A stretch of DNA of 64,000 nt from JBBRHQ01 sp963840235 (lineage in GTDB: Bacteria; Actinomycetota; Thermoleophilia; Solirubrobacterales; 70-9), in assembly GCA_963840235.1 (NCBI GenBank), contig CAWIYC010000003.1, forward strand, positions 186,001 through 250,000, in the 5' to 3' direction. The notes under the pieces were generated by a model, which saw only the letters and a list, made by a program, of their open reading frames with translations, was not told where the DNA came from and searched no databases. The position numbers were made by a program, and so were the translations under genes. Below are positions 25,965-34,505 of this stretch, piece by piece. Positions within the stretch are counted from its first letter, which is position 1. Every line of letters starts with the position of its first letter.

Positions 25965-26702
25965 TCATCGGCCGGTCCCGGCCGGGCCGGGGACTCCGCC
26001 AACCTCGATCTGAACCGCCTTGGCGACGGCCTTCAGCCGGCCGGCTTCGGAGAACACGGCGCAGCCCGCCTCGTGCTTGCGCCGCTCGCTGGCGATCGGC
26101 CAAGCCGTGACTACATGGGGCTCGCCGAGCGCGACCGGCTCGTACAGCCGTGCCGAGAGCCGCCCCAGCATCGCCAGCAGACCCGGCCGCTGCGTCTCCA
26201 GCGCGAAATAGGTGGGGCAGTCGAGCACCGCCCAGACGAACTCGGGCCGGACAGAGCCGTCCTCGGCGAGCCATTCCCCCTCGGGTGTCCACGGGGTCGC
26301 CACCACCCCCTTGGCGGCGATCGGGCCGGCGAAGACGCGCTGGGAGTCCTCGCGTTGCGGGCCGCAGACGAAGCAGCGGGCGAAGATCTCCTCGGCGCTT
26401 TCATAGCCGTCCCTGGCCTCGGACGCCTCTCGCAGGCTGACGGGCGGCGGCACCTCGATCTCGAGCGGCGCCGATCTCGCCTCGGCGATCAGAGCCTCGC
26501 CATCCTTGATCGCCACCGCGCCTGGCCCGAGGCGCTCGACCTCGAGCGGGCGTCCGAGCGGGACGGGCCTTCGCAGGGTCACCTCGGCGGGCCCGGGGAC
26601 GTGCGCCGCGAAGAGCCCGCACGAGTAGCCGCCCTGGCCGCTGCTCGAAGGGCCGTTGAAACGTGGATCGATCTCTATCCGGCTACCATCCACCATCGCC
26701 AT
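25965..26702 (-). CDS. Hotdog-fold thioesterase-like protein
   Basis: This protein of about 245 residues begins with a hotdog-type strand pattern (RFNGPSSSGQGGYSCGLFAAH, then PLGRPLEVERLG), carries a CFVCGPQRED motif near the middle, and has a second half that resembles another hotdog unit (FVWAVLDCPTYFALETQ). It looks like a double-hotdog acyl-CoA thioesterase-like protein of unknown substrate. Reverse-strand ATG codons at 26702 and 26696 are both possible starts. The first overlaps the rpmB ATG within CCATGG, an unusual head-to-head arrangement. Confidence 0.65.
   Translation of the reverse strand: MAMVDGSRIEIDPRFNGPSSSGQGGYSCGLFAAHVPGPAEVTLRRPVPLGRPLEVERLGPGAVAIKDGEALIAEARSAPLEIEVPPPVSLREASEARDGYESAEEIFARCFVCGPQREDSQRVFAGPIAAKGVVATPWTPEGEWLAEDGSVRPEFVWAVLDCPTYFALETQRPGLLAMLGRLSARLYEPVALGEPHVVTAWPIASERRKHEAGCAVFSEAGRLKAVAKAVQIEVGGVPGPAGTGR
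26684..26689 (+). promoter_or_regulatory. -10-like element of rpmB
   Basis: TACCAT in the context GGCTACCAT lies 11 nt before the rpmB ATG and inside the first codons of the divergent gene. The same GCTACCAT string precedes rpmF and rplS. Confidence 0.45.
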
Positions 26703-26892
26703 GGCAAGGGTATGCCACAACTGCGGCAAGGGTCCAGCCTTCGGCCAGTCCCGGAGCCACTCGATGGTCGCCACCAAGCGGCGCTTCGACCCGAATCTCC
26801 AGAAGGTGCGGATAGACGACGGCGGCAGGCCCCGGCGCGTCTACGTCTGCACCCGCTGCCTCAAGGCGAACAAGGTCACCAAGGCGGCCTGA
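26701..26892 (+). CDS. rpmB: 50S ribosomal protein L28, zinc-binding form
   Basis: This 63-residue protein has CHNCGKGPAFG at its N-terminus and VCTRCLKANKVTKA at its C-terminus. The two CxxC pairs make it the zinc-binding (C+) form of L28. In actinobacteria that carry both forms, C-minus paralogues are induced in zinc starvation; only this form is seen here. The next gene is the FakA-like kinase, a common order with recG further on. Confidence 0.95.
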   Translation: MARVCHNCGKGPAFGQSRSHSMVATKRRFDPNLQKVRIDDGGRPRRVYVCTRCLKANKVTKAA

Positions 26893-26939
26893 GCCGCCTG
26901 CACCCCGGCCGCCGCCGGATCGGCGCCTCCCCGTCAGGG

Positions 26940-26945
26940 TAGATT
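26940..26945 (+). promoter_or_regulatory. -10-like element of the FakA-like gene
   Basis: TAGATT lies 9 nt before the ATG at 26955, in a 62-bp gap after rpmB. Confidence 0.35.
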
Positions 26946-26954
26946 CAGGCGGCG

Positions 26955-28586
26955 ATGGCAGACCCCTCGATTGAGCGCTTCCGCCGCGTTGTCGCGGGCG
27001 CCTGCGCCTCTCTGGAAGCACGCCGTCAGGAGGTCAACGACCTCAACGTCTTCCCCGTCGCCGACGGCGACACCGGCGACAACATGGCGATGACGATGCG
27101 GGCGGTGATGGAGGAGCTCGACCGGCTCGACGGGATGACCGTGGACGAGGTCGGGCGGACCCAGCTGGTGCAGGCCCTGGCGAGGGCGGCGCTGATGGGC
27201 GCTCGCGGCAACTCGGGCGTGATCCTCAGCCAGATCGTTCGCGGAGCCGCCGAGGAGCTGGCCAGCCGGCCTGGAGAGCTGGTCGATCCGGTTCTGGTTG
27301 CGTCCGCCTTCGCAAGCGCCGCCGACGCGGCCTACGAATCGGTCCGGGACCCGGCCGAGGGAACGATGCTTACGGTCTTTCGCGAGATGGCCCACTCGGT
27401 CGCCCGCCAGCTGGCCCACCTCTCCACCGACAAGCAGCGGCTCGACGGCGGAGTCACCGCCGACGAGCAGGACGCCGTCCTGGCCGAGGTCCTCGAGGTC
27501 GCGATCGCCGACGGTGAGAGGGCGGTCAGCCGGACGCCTGAGCAGCTCGAGGTGCTGCGCGAGGCGGACGTCGTCGACGCGGGCGGCTACGGCCTGGTCC
27601 TGATCCTCGCCGGCATCGTCACCGGATTGCGCGGTGACGCGGCGGAGCTGCCCGAGGTCGCCCGCCATGACCCCGCCCGCCTCAGCCGTCCGCACCACGA
27701 GGACAGCCGCTTCCGCTACTGCACCAACTTCATCGTCTCCGGGAAGGGCCTCGCTGGGCGGGAGTTCGTCTTACCCCTCGAGGGGCTGGGCGACTCCGTC
27801 CTCGTTGTCGGCGACGAGGCGACCCTGAAGGTCCATGTCCACACCGACGAGCCCGAGGCCGCCGTCGCCCTCTTCGACGCCGCCGGCAGTGTCACGAATC
27901 TCGACGTCGCCGATATGCGCGAGCAGATCGCCGAGCGCCGCGCCCGGCTCAGCGCCGGGCGCACGGGCGCCCTCGCCGTCGCAACCGGCGAGGGGATGGA
28001 GGATTTGTTCGCCGACCTCGGCGCCCACGTCGTTGCCGGCGGGGAGACCTCGAATCCCTCGACCTACGAGCTGCTGGCCGGGATCCACAACGTGCCGGCC
28101 GAGGAGGTGCTGGTGCTTCCCAATTCCTCCAACGTGATCATGGCGGCCGAGCGCGCCTGCGAGCTCTCCGAGAAGCCGGCCCGGGTCCTGCCGGCGACCT
28201 CGCAGCAGGCCGGGCTGCTGGCGCTGGTCGAGCTCGACACAGGCGCGACCGCCTCGGAGAACGCGACCCGCCTCACCGGCGCCCTGGAGGCGATCGCGAC
28301 CGGCGGCGTCGCCCCAGCGGCCCGCGACGACGCTGCCGGGCGCTTCCGGCGGGGCGACGCGGTCGGCTTCGTCGGCGAGGAGATCATCGCCTGGGGCGGC
28401 GCCGGCTCGACCCTGGCGACGACGATCGAGCGCCTCGCAGAGAGAGCCGAGATCGTCACCGTGATCGGCGGCGAGGAGGCACCCATCCCCCTGGAGGAGA
28501 TCGGTGCCCATATCCCCGACGGCGTCGAGCTCGAGGTCCACGACGGCGGACAGCCGAGCTGGTGGTGGCTGCTGGCGGCACAGTGA
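26955..28586 (+). CDS. fakA: DAK2-domain fatty acid kinase-like protein (FakA/YloV family)
   Basis: This 543-residue protein starts with a DhaL/DAK2 kinase domain: NDLNVFPVADGDTGDNMAMTM near residue 20 contains the Asp residues that hold Mg-ATP, and ALMGARGNSGVILSQI follows. A middle FakA-like part includes YCTNFIVSG near 255, and a C-terminal DegV-like region includes GETSNPSTYELL and LPNSSNVIMAA. FakA phosphorylates exogenous fatty acids bound to FakB (DegV) proteins; no fakB lies in the window. The neighbours rpmB and recG match the yloV locus of Firmicutes. Confidence 0.85.
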   Translation: MADPSIERFRRVVAGACASLEARRQEVNDLNVFPVADGDTGDNMAMTMRAVMEELDRLDGMTVDEVGRTQLVQALARAALMGARGNSGVILSQIVRGAAEELASRPGELVDPVLVASAFASAADAAYESVRDPAEGTMLTVFREMAHSVARQLAHLSTDKQRLDGGVTADEQDAVLAEVLEVAIADGERAVSRTPEQLEVLREADVVDAGGYGLVLILAGIVTGLRGDAAELPEVARHDPARLSRPHHEDSRFRYCTNFIVSGKGLAGREFVLPLEGLGDSVLVVGDEATLKVHVHTDEPEAAVALFDAAGSVTNLDVADMREQIAERRARLSAGRTGALAVATGEGMEDLFADLGAHVVAGGETSNPSTYELLAGIHNVPAEEVLVLPNSSNVIMAAERACELSEKPARVLPATSQQAGLLALVELDTGATASENATRLTGALEAIATGGVAPAARDDAAGRFRRGDAVGFVGEEIIAWGGAGSTLATTIERLAERAEIVTVIGGEEAPIPLEEIGAHIPDGVELEVHDGGQPSWWWLLAAQ

Positions 28587-28588
28587 GG

Positions 28589-28619
28589 CCCGGCTGCCGG
28601 CGGCAACACCGGAGCCGGG
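28589..28619. terminator. Candidate bidirectional terminator between convergent genes
   Basis: CCCGGCT at 28589-28595 pairs with AGCCGGG at 28613-28619, continued by CCGG/CCGG after a one-base bulge. It starts 3 bp after the FakA-like stop and faces the convergent DUF427 gene. There is no T run. Confidence 0.4.
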
Positions 28620-28628
28620 GCGGCGGGC

Positions 28629-29120
28629 CTACCAGCCCTCGGTCCCCGGGCTTCCCTTGAAGGGCCCGACTATCTCGGCAGTGAGCCAGCCGCCGTAGAA
28701 GGAGCCGCGCTGGGGAACGACCCGCTCCTCGTCGAGGTAGCACTCGAGCAGACCGGCATAGAAGGCGAAATGGCCGCGCAAGATGGAGAAGGGCACGTTC
28801 GGGTGACGGTAGGTCCAGGCCGCCGCCCTGGCGAAGCGCCCACCGGCCGCGACGTCGAAGTACGAGGCGGCGCCCTTCCATTCGCAGATGCTCTGGCTGT
28901 GCGCCGCCTCGCGCAACAGTTCCATGCGGACGTCGACCTCGGGGACGTAGACGGTCGGCGGACTGGCGGTCTCCAGCACCCTCAGCGCCGTGGAGGAGTC
29001 GGCGACGGACGCCTCTGCTAGCTCGACCCTGACCCGGCGTGGGAGCGGCTCGACCCGCGGCGGCCGCGGATAGTCCCAGACCGATTCCTCCGGCAGGCCG
29101 TTTGCGGCGAGGTTCGCCAT
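28629..29120 (-). CDS. DUF427 domain protein
   Basis: This 163-residue protein matches the DUF427 fold by its core WKGAASYFDVAAGG near residue 83, followed by WTYRHPNVPFSILRGHFAFY, with the conserved Trp, Tyr and acidic residues of that family. An N-terminal arm (VWDYPRPPRVEPLPRRVRVEL) is also typical. The biochemical role of DUF427 is not established. Its promoter region overlaps that of recG on the other strand. Confidence 0.75.
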   Translation of the reverse strand: MANLAANGLPEESVWDYPRPPRVEPLPRRVRVELAEASVADSSTALRVLETASPPTVYVPEVDVRMELLREAAHSQSICEWKGAASYFDVAAGGRFARAAAWTYRHPNVPFSILRGHFAFYAGLLECYLDEERVVPQRGSFYGGWLTAEIVGPFKGSPGTEGW

Positions 29121-29129
29121 CGGCCTTCA

Positions 29130-29139
29130 AGCGTAGCCT
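29130..29139. promoter_or_regulatory. Overlapping divergent -10-like elements for recG and the DUF427 gene
   Basis: Forward TAGCCT at 29134-29139 lies 9 nt before the recG ATG. Reverse TACGCT at 29135-29130 lies 9 nt before the DUF427 ATG. The hexamers share two bases, so RNA polymerase could probably occupy only one at a time. Confidence 0.4.
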
Positions 29140-29148
29140 TGGGACGCC

Positions 29149-31356
29149 ATGGGCATCCCCGGCACGGCCTCGATGGAGAAGCGCTCCGGCGCCGCACCGG
29201 CGCTTGCGCTCAGGTTCGCGGCCCGCAGCGGCCGTCCCGAAGGGCTGACCGCAGCACCCGTTCGGACGCCGCGGCCGGCGGTACTGGAGGCGCCGCTGAC
29301 GACGCTCTCGGGGGTCGGCCCGAAGCTCGCGGCGCTCGCCGGCGAGGCGGAGATCGAGACGCTCGGCGACCTCCTGCTCCGCGTCCCCCACAGCTACCGC
29401 GACCGCTCGGCCGCTCGCCCGCTCAGCGACCTGCGGCTGGGGGAGGAGGCGACGGTGATGGTCGAGGTCCGTGCGGCGAAGCTGCGGCGGACCCGCCGCC
29501 GGGGCCTTACGATCGTCGAAGCCACCGTCGCCGATGGCAGCGGCAGCATCGCCGCCACCTGGTTCAACCAGCCCTGGCTGGTGGATCGACTCTGCGCCGG
29601 CGTCCAGATGCTGCTGGTGGGCTCACTGGACCGGCGCGGGTTCCGCGTCTCCGAGCACGAGTTCCTCGGGAGCGGGGGAGACGGCGACCTGCCCGCAGGC
29701 ATCCACACGACCGGCTTGGTCCCTGTCCATCCAGCGACCGAGGGATTGCGGCCACAGCGGATACGGGAATGGGTCTGGCAGGCGCTGGCGCTGGCGACCG
29801 ACGTGATCGAGCCCCTCCCGGCCGAGCTTCGTTGCCGGCGCGCCCTCGCCGCCGCCGCCGACAGCCTCCGCGCCGTTCACTTCCCGCGCAGCGCAGAGGA
29901 GGCCGAGGAGGCGCGCAGGCGCCTTGTCTTCGAGGAGCTCTTCCTCTACCAGGCGGCGCTGGCTGCGCGCAGGCGCGGGCGCCGGACGACCAGGCCGGGG
30001 CAGCGGCTCGGCCCCCCGGGCCCGCTGGTCGGGCGCTGGCTCGACTCGCTTCCGTTCGAGCCGACGGACGACCAGCGCCGTGCCTTTACCGACCTCGACC
30101 TCGACCTCGACTCCGGCGAGCCGATGCAGCGGCTGCTGATGGGGGAGGTGGGCTCCGGCAAGACGGTGGTCGCCGTGTACGCGATGCTGAGGGCGCTGGA
30201 GGCCGGCTTCCAGGCGGCGCTGATGGCTCCCACCGAGACCCTTGCCGAGCAGCACGCCGCGACGCTGCACAGGCTGCTCGAGGGGGAGGCGATCGGCTTC
30301 AGCCTTCTCACCGGATCGACGCCTGCCCGAAAGCGGCGGCAATGCCTGGCGCGGCTCGCCTCCGGCCAGCTCGGCCTGGTGGTCGGTACGCACGCGCTGA
30401 TCGAGCCCGCGGTCGAGTTCCACCGGCTCGGGGTTTGCGTGGTTGACGAGCAGCACCGCTTCGGTGTCCGCCAGCGCGCCTCGCTCGACGCGAAGGCGCC
30501 CCGGGGCGCCGCTCCCCATCTCCTCCACATGACCGCGACCCCGATCCCCAGGACCCTTTCGCTCACCGTCTACGGCGACCTCGACGCCTCCGTTCTCCGT
30601 CAGTTGCCGTCGGGGCGGTTGCCGGTCAGGACCCGGCTGGTCTCCGAGGAGCGCCGCCGGGGCGCATACGAGTTCATCAGGGAGCGCCTCCGCGAGGGGC
30701 GCCAGGCGTTTGTCGTCTGTCCCCTGGTCTCCGAATCGGAGAAGCTCCAGGCGAAGGCGGTGGCCGAGGAGGTCGCCCGCCTCCGGGCCGGGGAGCTGCG
30801 CGGATTCCGGATCGAGGCGCTGCACGGCCAGATGCCTGCGGCGGCCAAGAGCGAGGTGATGGCGGGCTTCGCCGATGGCAGCACGCAAGTCCTGGTGGCG
30901 ACCACCGTGATCGAGGTCGGGATCGACGTCCCAAACGCGACCGTGATCGTGGTCGAGGGCGCTGAGCGATATGGGGTCTCACAGCTCCATCAGCTCCGCG
31001 GCAGGGTCGGCCGCGGCGAGCACGGCTCCGACTGCCTGCTATTCGTCGAGGAGGCCGGGGAACTGGCCCGCCGCCGGTTGCAGGCCGTCGCTTCGGAGAG
31101 CGACGGATTCAGGCTCGCCGAGCTCGACCTTGGCCTTCGCGGGGAGGGCGAGATCCTCGGCACCCGCCAGCACGGGCTGCCGCGGTTCGCGGTCGCCAGC
31201 CTGCCCGAGGACACTGCGACCCTGATCGCGGCCCGCGAGGAGGTGCTGGCGCTGATCCGTTGCCACGGCTCCCTCGAGGCGCCGGCGCTCGGGCCGCTGA
31301 TGGAGGCTGCGCGGCGACGCTTCGGCTCGGCCGCGGGCGACCCGATTCCGGCATGA
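29149..31356 (+). CDS. recG: ATP-dependent DNA helicase RecG
   Basis: This 735-residue helicase remodels stalled replication forks and branched DNA. After a non-conserved 45-residue N-terminus, the wedge domain begins LTTLSGVGPKLAALAGEAEI. The helicase core shows Walker A GEVGSGKTVVA near residue 330, VVDEQHRFGVRQR near 429, TATPIPRTLSLTVYGD near 463, TTVIEVGIDVPNATV near 585 and QLRGRVGRG near 613, with the RecG C-terminal LGTRQHGLP. The start at 29149 has a -10-like TAGCCT 9 nt upstream; an ATG at 29173 is an alternative. Confidence 0.94.
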   Translation: MGIPGTASMEKRSGAAPALALRFAARSGRPEGLTAAPVRTPRPAVLEAPLTTLSGVGPKLAALAGEAEIETLGDLLLRVPHSYRDRSAARPLSDLRLGEEATVMVEVRAAKLRRTRRRGLTIVEATVADGSGSIAATWFNQPWLVDRLCAGVQMLLVGSLDRRGFRVSEHEFLGSGGDGDLPAGIHTTGLVPVHPATEGLRPQRIREWVWQALALATDVIEPLPAELRCRRALAAAADSLRAVHFPRSAEEAEEARRRLVFEELFLYQAALAARRRGRRTTRPGQRLGPPGPLVGRWLDSLPFEPTDDQRRAFTDLDLDLDSGEPMQRLLMGEVGSGKTVVAVYAMLRALEAGFQAALMAPTETLAEQHAATLHRLLEGEAIGFSLLTGSTPARKRRQCLARLASGQLGLVVGTHALIEPAVEFHRLGVCVVDEQHRFGVRQRASLDAKAPRGAAPHLLHMTATPIPRTLSLTVYGDLDASVLRQLPSGRLPVRTRLVSEERRRGAYEFIRERLREGRQAFVVCPLVSESEKLQAKAVAEEVARLRAGELRGFRIEALHGQMPAAAKSEVMAGFADGSTQVLVATTVIEVGIDVPNATVIVVEGAERYGVSQLHQLRGRVGRGEHGSDCLLFVEEAGELARRRLQAVASESDGFRLAELDLGLRGEGEILGTRQHGLPRFAVASLPEDTATLIAAREEVLALIRCHGSLEAPALGPLMEAARRRFGSAAGDPIPA

Positions 31357-31381
31357 GCGCGGCCGGGGGAGAATTCCCGCG

Positions 31382-31942
31382 GTGAGGGTGATTGCCGGCG
31401 AGCTGGGTGGCCGCCGGTTGCTGGCGCCGCGCGGCTGGCGGGTGCGCCCGACCTCCGATCGGGTCCGGGAGGCCATTTTCTCCGCCCTCGGCGAGATCCG
31501 TGGATCCCGTGTGCTCGACCTCTACTGCGGGACCGGCGCGCTCTCGGTCGAAGCTCTCTCCCGGGGTGCCGCCCGGGCGACGCTTGTTGACCGCGACACC
31601 AGACCCGCGCTCGGAAACGTCGAGGCCCTCGGGCTGGGCGATCGTGCCGAGCTGGTCAAATCCGACGCCGCCAAGTGGTTGCGGTCCCCCGCGGCGGGCT
31701 CCGGCGCCCGCTTCGACCTGATCTTCGTCGACGCCCCCTATAGACTCGCCGACCGCATTGGACCCGAACTCGACAACCTGTTGCCGCCACTGCTCGCCGA
31801 GGGCGGGCGCGTGATCGCCGAGAGCGCCGCCGCGCGCCCGCTCGAACTTCCCTCCCTTCGCAGAAAGAGGGAGCGTCGTTACGGCGGCACCGCGGTGTCC
31901 TTCTTCGTCGCCCCGGAGGCGGCCTCAGGGAGGGGCCGTTGA
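31382..31942 (+). CDS. rsmD: 16S rRNA (guanine-966-N2)-methyltransferase RsmD
   Basis: This 186-residue methyltransferase starts VIAGELGGRRL and contains PTSDRVREAIFSALG, the SAM motif VLDLYCGTGALSVEALSRGA and the catalytic IFVDAPYR (DPPY variant with Ala for the first Pro, as in other members). It modifies guanine in the small subunit. GTG at 31382 reproduces the canonical N-terminus. The recG-rsmD-coaD order is conserved in many bacteria. The stop overlaps the coaD ATG. Confidence 0.93.
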   Translation: MRVIAGELGGRRLLAPRGWRVRPTSDRVREAIFSALGEIRGSRVLDLYCGTGALSVEALSRGAARATLVDRDTRPALGNVEALGLGDRAELVKSDAAKWLRSPAAGSGARFDLIFVDAPYRLADRIGPELDNLLPPLLAEGGRVIAESAAARPLELPSLRRKRERRYGGTAVSFFVAPEAASGRGR

Positions 31943-32442
31943 TGGGCGAGCGCAACCGCACGGTGGTCTGCCCGGGCAGCTATGACCCGGTCACCAACGG
32001 TCACCTCGACATCATCACCCGCACCGCCCGCGTCTTCGATCGCGTCGTTGTCGGCGTCGTCAACAACCCGGTCCGCAAGCAGAAGACCCTGTTCACGGCC
32101 GAGGAGCGGCGCCGGTTCATCGTCGACGCCACCACCGACCTCGAGAACGTCGAGGTCGAGATCTTCGCGGCCCTGCTGGTCGACTTCGCCCGTGACCAGG
32201 GTGCCGGCGCGATCGTCAAGGGGCTGCGGGCCATCTCCGATTTCGAGTACGAGTTCGAGATGGCCCAGCTCAACCGCAAGCTCGACCCCTCGATCGAGAG
32301 CATCTACGTGATCGCCTCGCCGCATTACAGCTTCCTTTCCTCCACCGGGGTCAAGGAGATGGCCACCTTTGGAGGCGATGTTTCCGACCTGGTCCCCGCC
32401 TCGGTTTCGGCTGCCCTGGCAGAGCGCTTCGGAGACAGGTAG
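31942..32442 (+). CDS. coaD: Phosphopantetheine adenylyltransferase
   Basis: This 166-residue enzyme catalyses the penultimate step of coenzyme A synthesis. It shows VVCPGSYDPVTNGHLDII (T/HxGH nucleotidyl motif), VKGLRAISDFEYEFEMAQLN and HYSFLSSTGVKEMA. AGGGAGGGG at 31926-31934 is a good ribosome-binding site for the ATG at 31942; a TTG one codon upstream is possible. The ATG overlaps the rsmD stop by one base. Confidence 0.95.
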   Translation: MGERNRTVVCPGSYDPVTNGHLDIITRTARVFDRVVVGVVNNPVRKQKTLFTAEERRRFIVDATTDLENVEVEIFAALLVDFARDQGAGAIVKGLRAISDFEYEFEMAQLNRKLDPSIESIYVIASPHYSFLSSTGVKEMATFGGDVSDLVPASVSAALAERFGDR

Positions 32443-32544
32443 GGTGGTGGACGTGCCCCGGGTGGGCAAGAGTTTGCAAAAAGCCGAGGAAATCACGGTT
32501 TCTTTCCCGAACACTTCCCTTACCCGTAGGCTTACGACCTGCTG

Positions 32545-33024
32545 ATGGACGTTCTGGTCCTCATAGACAAGCTGGACGATCTCGTCCACAACGCCCGGCC
32601 TGTTCCCCTGACGGATCAGGTGCGCGTCGATCGCGAGGAGATCTATGACCTCCTCGACCAGATGCGCGCCACCATCCCGGAAGAAATCAAGCAGGCCCGC
32701 TGGATCGTCAAGGAGCGCCAGGAGATGCTGGCCGAAGCCAAGCGCGAGGCCGAGCGGGTCGTGCGCGAGGCGCGTGAGCAGCAGGCTCGCCTGATCTCCG
32801 ACGAGGAGGTCACCAAGCAGGCGGAGCGTGCCGCCGACGAGATCGTCGAGGACGCCCGCACCCGCGAGCGCGAGATACGCCTCGGCGCCGAGGACTACGC
32901 CGACGAGATCCTCAACACCCTCGAGGTCAACCTGCAGAAGTTCCTCGCCGCAGTCCAACGGGGGCGGGATCGCCTCGCTGGGCATGATGAGGAGCAGCCG
33001 GTCGAGCTCGAACAGCAGCAGTAG
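32545..33024 (+). CDS. DivIVA-like coiled-coil protein, SepIVA-like
   Basis: This 159-residue protein starts with a DivIVA-type membrane-binding segment (VLIDKLDDLVHNARPVPLTDQVRVDREEIYDLLDQM), given here across residues 4-40, and continues as a charged coiled coil (AEAKREAERVVREAREQQARL) ending in a polar tail. In mycobacteria SepIVA, a divisome and polar-growth factor, lies directly upstream of the YceD gene. Here yceD is 6 kb downstream behind accessory genes. The 102-bp gap before it contains an AT-rich run and a TAGGCT at 32527-32532, a possible promoter. Identity with SepIVA is inferred from context and domain type. Confidence 0.7.
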   Translation: MDVLVLIDKLDDLVHNARPVPLTDQVRVDREEIYDLLDQMRATIPEEIKQARWIVKERQEMLAEAKREAERVVREAREQQARLISDEEVTKQAERAADEIVEDARTREREIRLGAEDYADEILNTLEVNLQKFLAAVQRGRDRLAGHDEEQPVELEQQQ

Positions 33025-33107
33025 CCGCCTGGTCGAGCCCGTTTGACCGGCGGCCAGGCAGTCTGCGATGCTTTTCGCCCCGCATCCGACCGGCAGAAGG
33101 GTGGCCT

Positions 33108-33716
33108 GTGAGAAAGGTTCTGACGACTGTTGCGTTCGCCCTGGTGGCGCTGCTCCTCGTCCCGGCGACAAGCCCTGCCTTCAGGTTCGGCGCGAAGCTC
33201 AACCGCACGCCCGATAATGGCGCTCCAGCGCACAGCTGCGCCACGGACAGCGGCGGAGGTGACCTCCCCTCGCCGTGCACCCGCCTCCTCGTCAGCTCCG
33301 AGACCGGAGCGGCCAGCGGGCACATCAAGTCACCTTCGAGCGGCGTGATCACGAAGATCCGGGTTCGGGCCGCGACTCCGGGCAAGGCGAGATTCGTCGT
33401 GGCAAGGGTCAAGAACCTCGACGTGAACGCTGCCGGCGGCGACGCCAAGGCGGTCAGCAAGAGCAAGAGCAAGCAGATCGCGGGGAACGGGTTCAAGGCG
33501 AAGAACTTCATCGAGGTCTTCCGTGTGCACCTGCAGGTCCGCAAGGGGGACTACCTGGGCCTGAACTCCTCCAAGACCGGAGCGGAGCGATGCTCGTCGG
33601 GAAGCACCCGGCAGCTTCTCTTCTCGCCGCCGCTCGCGCTCGGTGGCGGGTATCGCCACAACGATTCCGACGCAAGCTGCACGCTGATGATCCAGGCGAT
33701 CGGCCACACCACCTGA
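33108..33716 (+). CDS. Secreted protein of unknown function
   Basis: This 202-residue protein has a clear signal peptide (basic RK, hydrophobic VLTTVAFALVALLLV, then a likely cleavage after PATSPAF). The mature part is basic and probably beta-rich, with a Lys/Ser stretch (SKSKSKQIAG) and four cysteines (SCATDS, SPCTRL, RCSSGS, SCTLM) that could form two disulfides. I recognise no family. The GTG at 33108 follows AGAAGGG. It is the first gene of the accessory block. Confidence 0.65.
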   Translation: MRKVLTTVAFALVALLLVPATSPAFRFGAKLNRTPDNGAPAHSCATDSGGGDLPSPCTRLLVSSETGAASGHIKSPSSGVITKIRVRAATPGKARFVVARVKNLDVNAAGGDAKAVSKSKSKQIAGNGFKAKNFIEVFRVHLQVRKGDYLGLNSSKTGAERCSSGSTRQLLFSPPLALGGGYRHNDSDASCTLMIQAIGHTT

Positions 33717-33764
33717 GGCGCACGTGAAATAGCCTGGCCTCACTCGACAGGAGGTGAGGCCAGG

Positions 33765-34505
33765 ATGGGCGATAGGTGGTTTGACGACGAGGACCTGGCG
33801 CAGATGTCGCGGCCGACGATGGAGCGGGCGATCGAGGCGATCGACGCCGGGGATCCCGAGGGGGCGAAGCGGCTGTGCGAGGAGATGAAGCACGAGTCCC
33901 AGTTCATGCACGACCTGCTCGTCGACGGGGTCGCGGGGTTGATCTCCTTCGTCGGAGACCGACTCGGCGACGACGGGGTCGAGGAGGCCTGGACCTACAG
34001 CCTCGAGCGAAGCTGGCGCACCCCGGTGGAGACGATCGCCGGGATGGACCGGCGCGAGGTCGCCAAGGCCCTGGCCGCGACCTGGCGGGCTCACTCCACC
34101 AGTGGCGTCGGTCCCGTCCCCGGGGCTTTCGAGATCTCCGAGGACGACGAGAAGCTGACCTTCACCATGAACCCCTGCGGCTCGGGCCAGAGGCTGTGGC
34201 GCATGGGCCGTTACGGCGAGGGCGGTTGGGGCTCGACCGACTCGGCCCATGACTGGAGCTACGGGCGCGAGGGGTTCCCCCTGTACTGCACCCACTGCGC
34301 CTTCATGAACGAGACGCTGCCGATTCGCTGGATCGGCCACCCCGTTTACCCCTCCGATCCGCCCGGCGACTTCGACCGCGATCCCTGCACCTGGTACTGG
34401 TACAAGGACCCTGCCGACATCCCCGATCGCCACTGGGAGCGCCATGGGTTGCGCCGCGACGGCGCCGGGCCGGGGTCGGCGGACGGTGATGCCGGCGACG
34501 GCTGA
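33765..34505 (+). CDS. Unknown protein, helical N-terminal half and Cys-rich C-terminal half
   Basis: This 246-residue protein has no signal peptide and no family I recognise. Residues 1-110 look all-helical (TMERAIEAIDAGDPEGAKRL, ESQFMHDLLVDGVAGLISF). Residues 130-230 carry NPCGSGQRL, YCTHCAFMNE and RDPCTWYWYK; the spaced cysteines and a HxHW-like end suggest a metal or Fe-S site, which is inference. A GGAGGTGAGG sits before the ATG at 33765. The end overlaps the phosphotransferase gene by 17 bp, so it is probably in that operon. Confidence 0.65.
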   Translation: MGDRWFDDEDLAQMSRPTMERAIEAIDAGDPEGAKRLCEEMKHESQFMHDLLVDGVAGLISFVGDRLGDDGVEEAWTYSLERSWRTPVETIAGMDRREVAKALAATWRAHSTSGVGPVPGAFEISEDDEKLTFTMNPCGSGQRLWRMGRYGEGGWGSTDSAHDWSYGREGFPLYCTHCAFMNETLPIRWIGHPVYPSDPPGDFDRDPCTWYWYKDPADIPDRHWERHGLRRDGAGPGSADGDAGDG

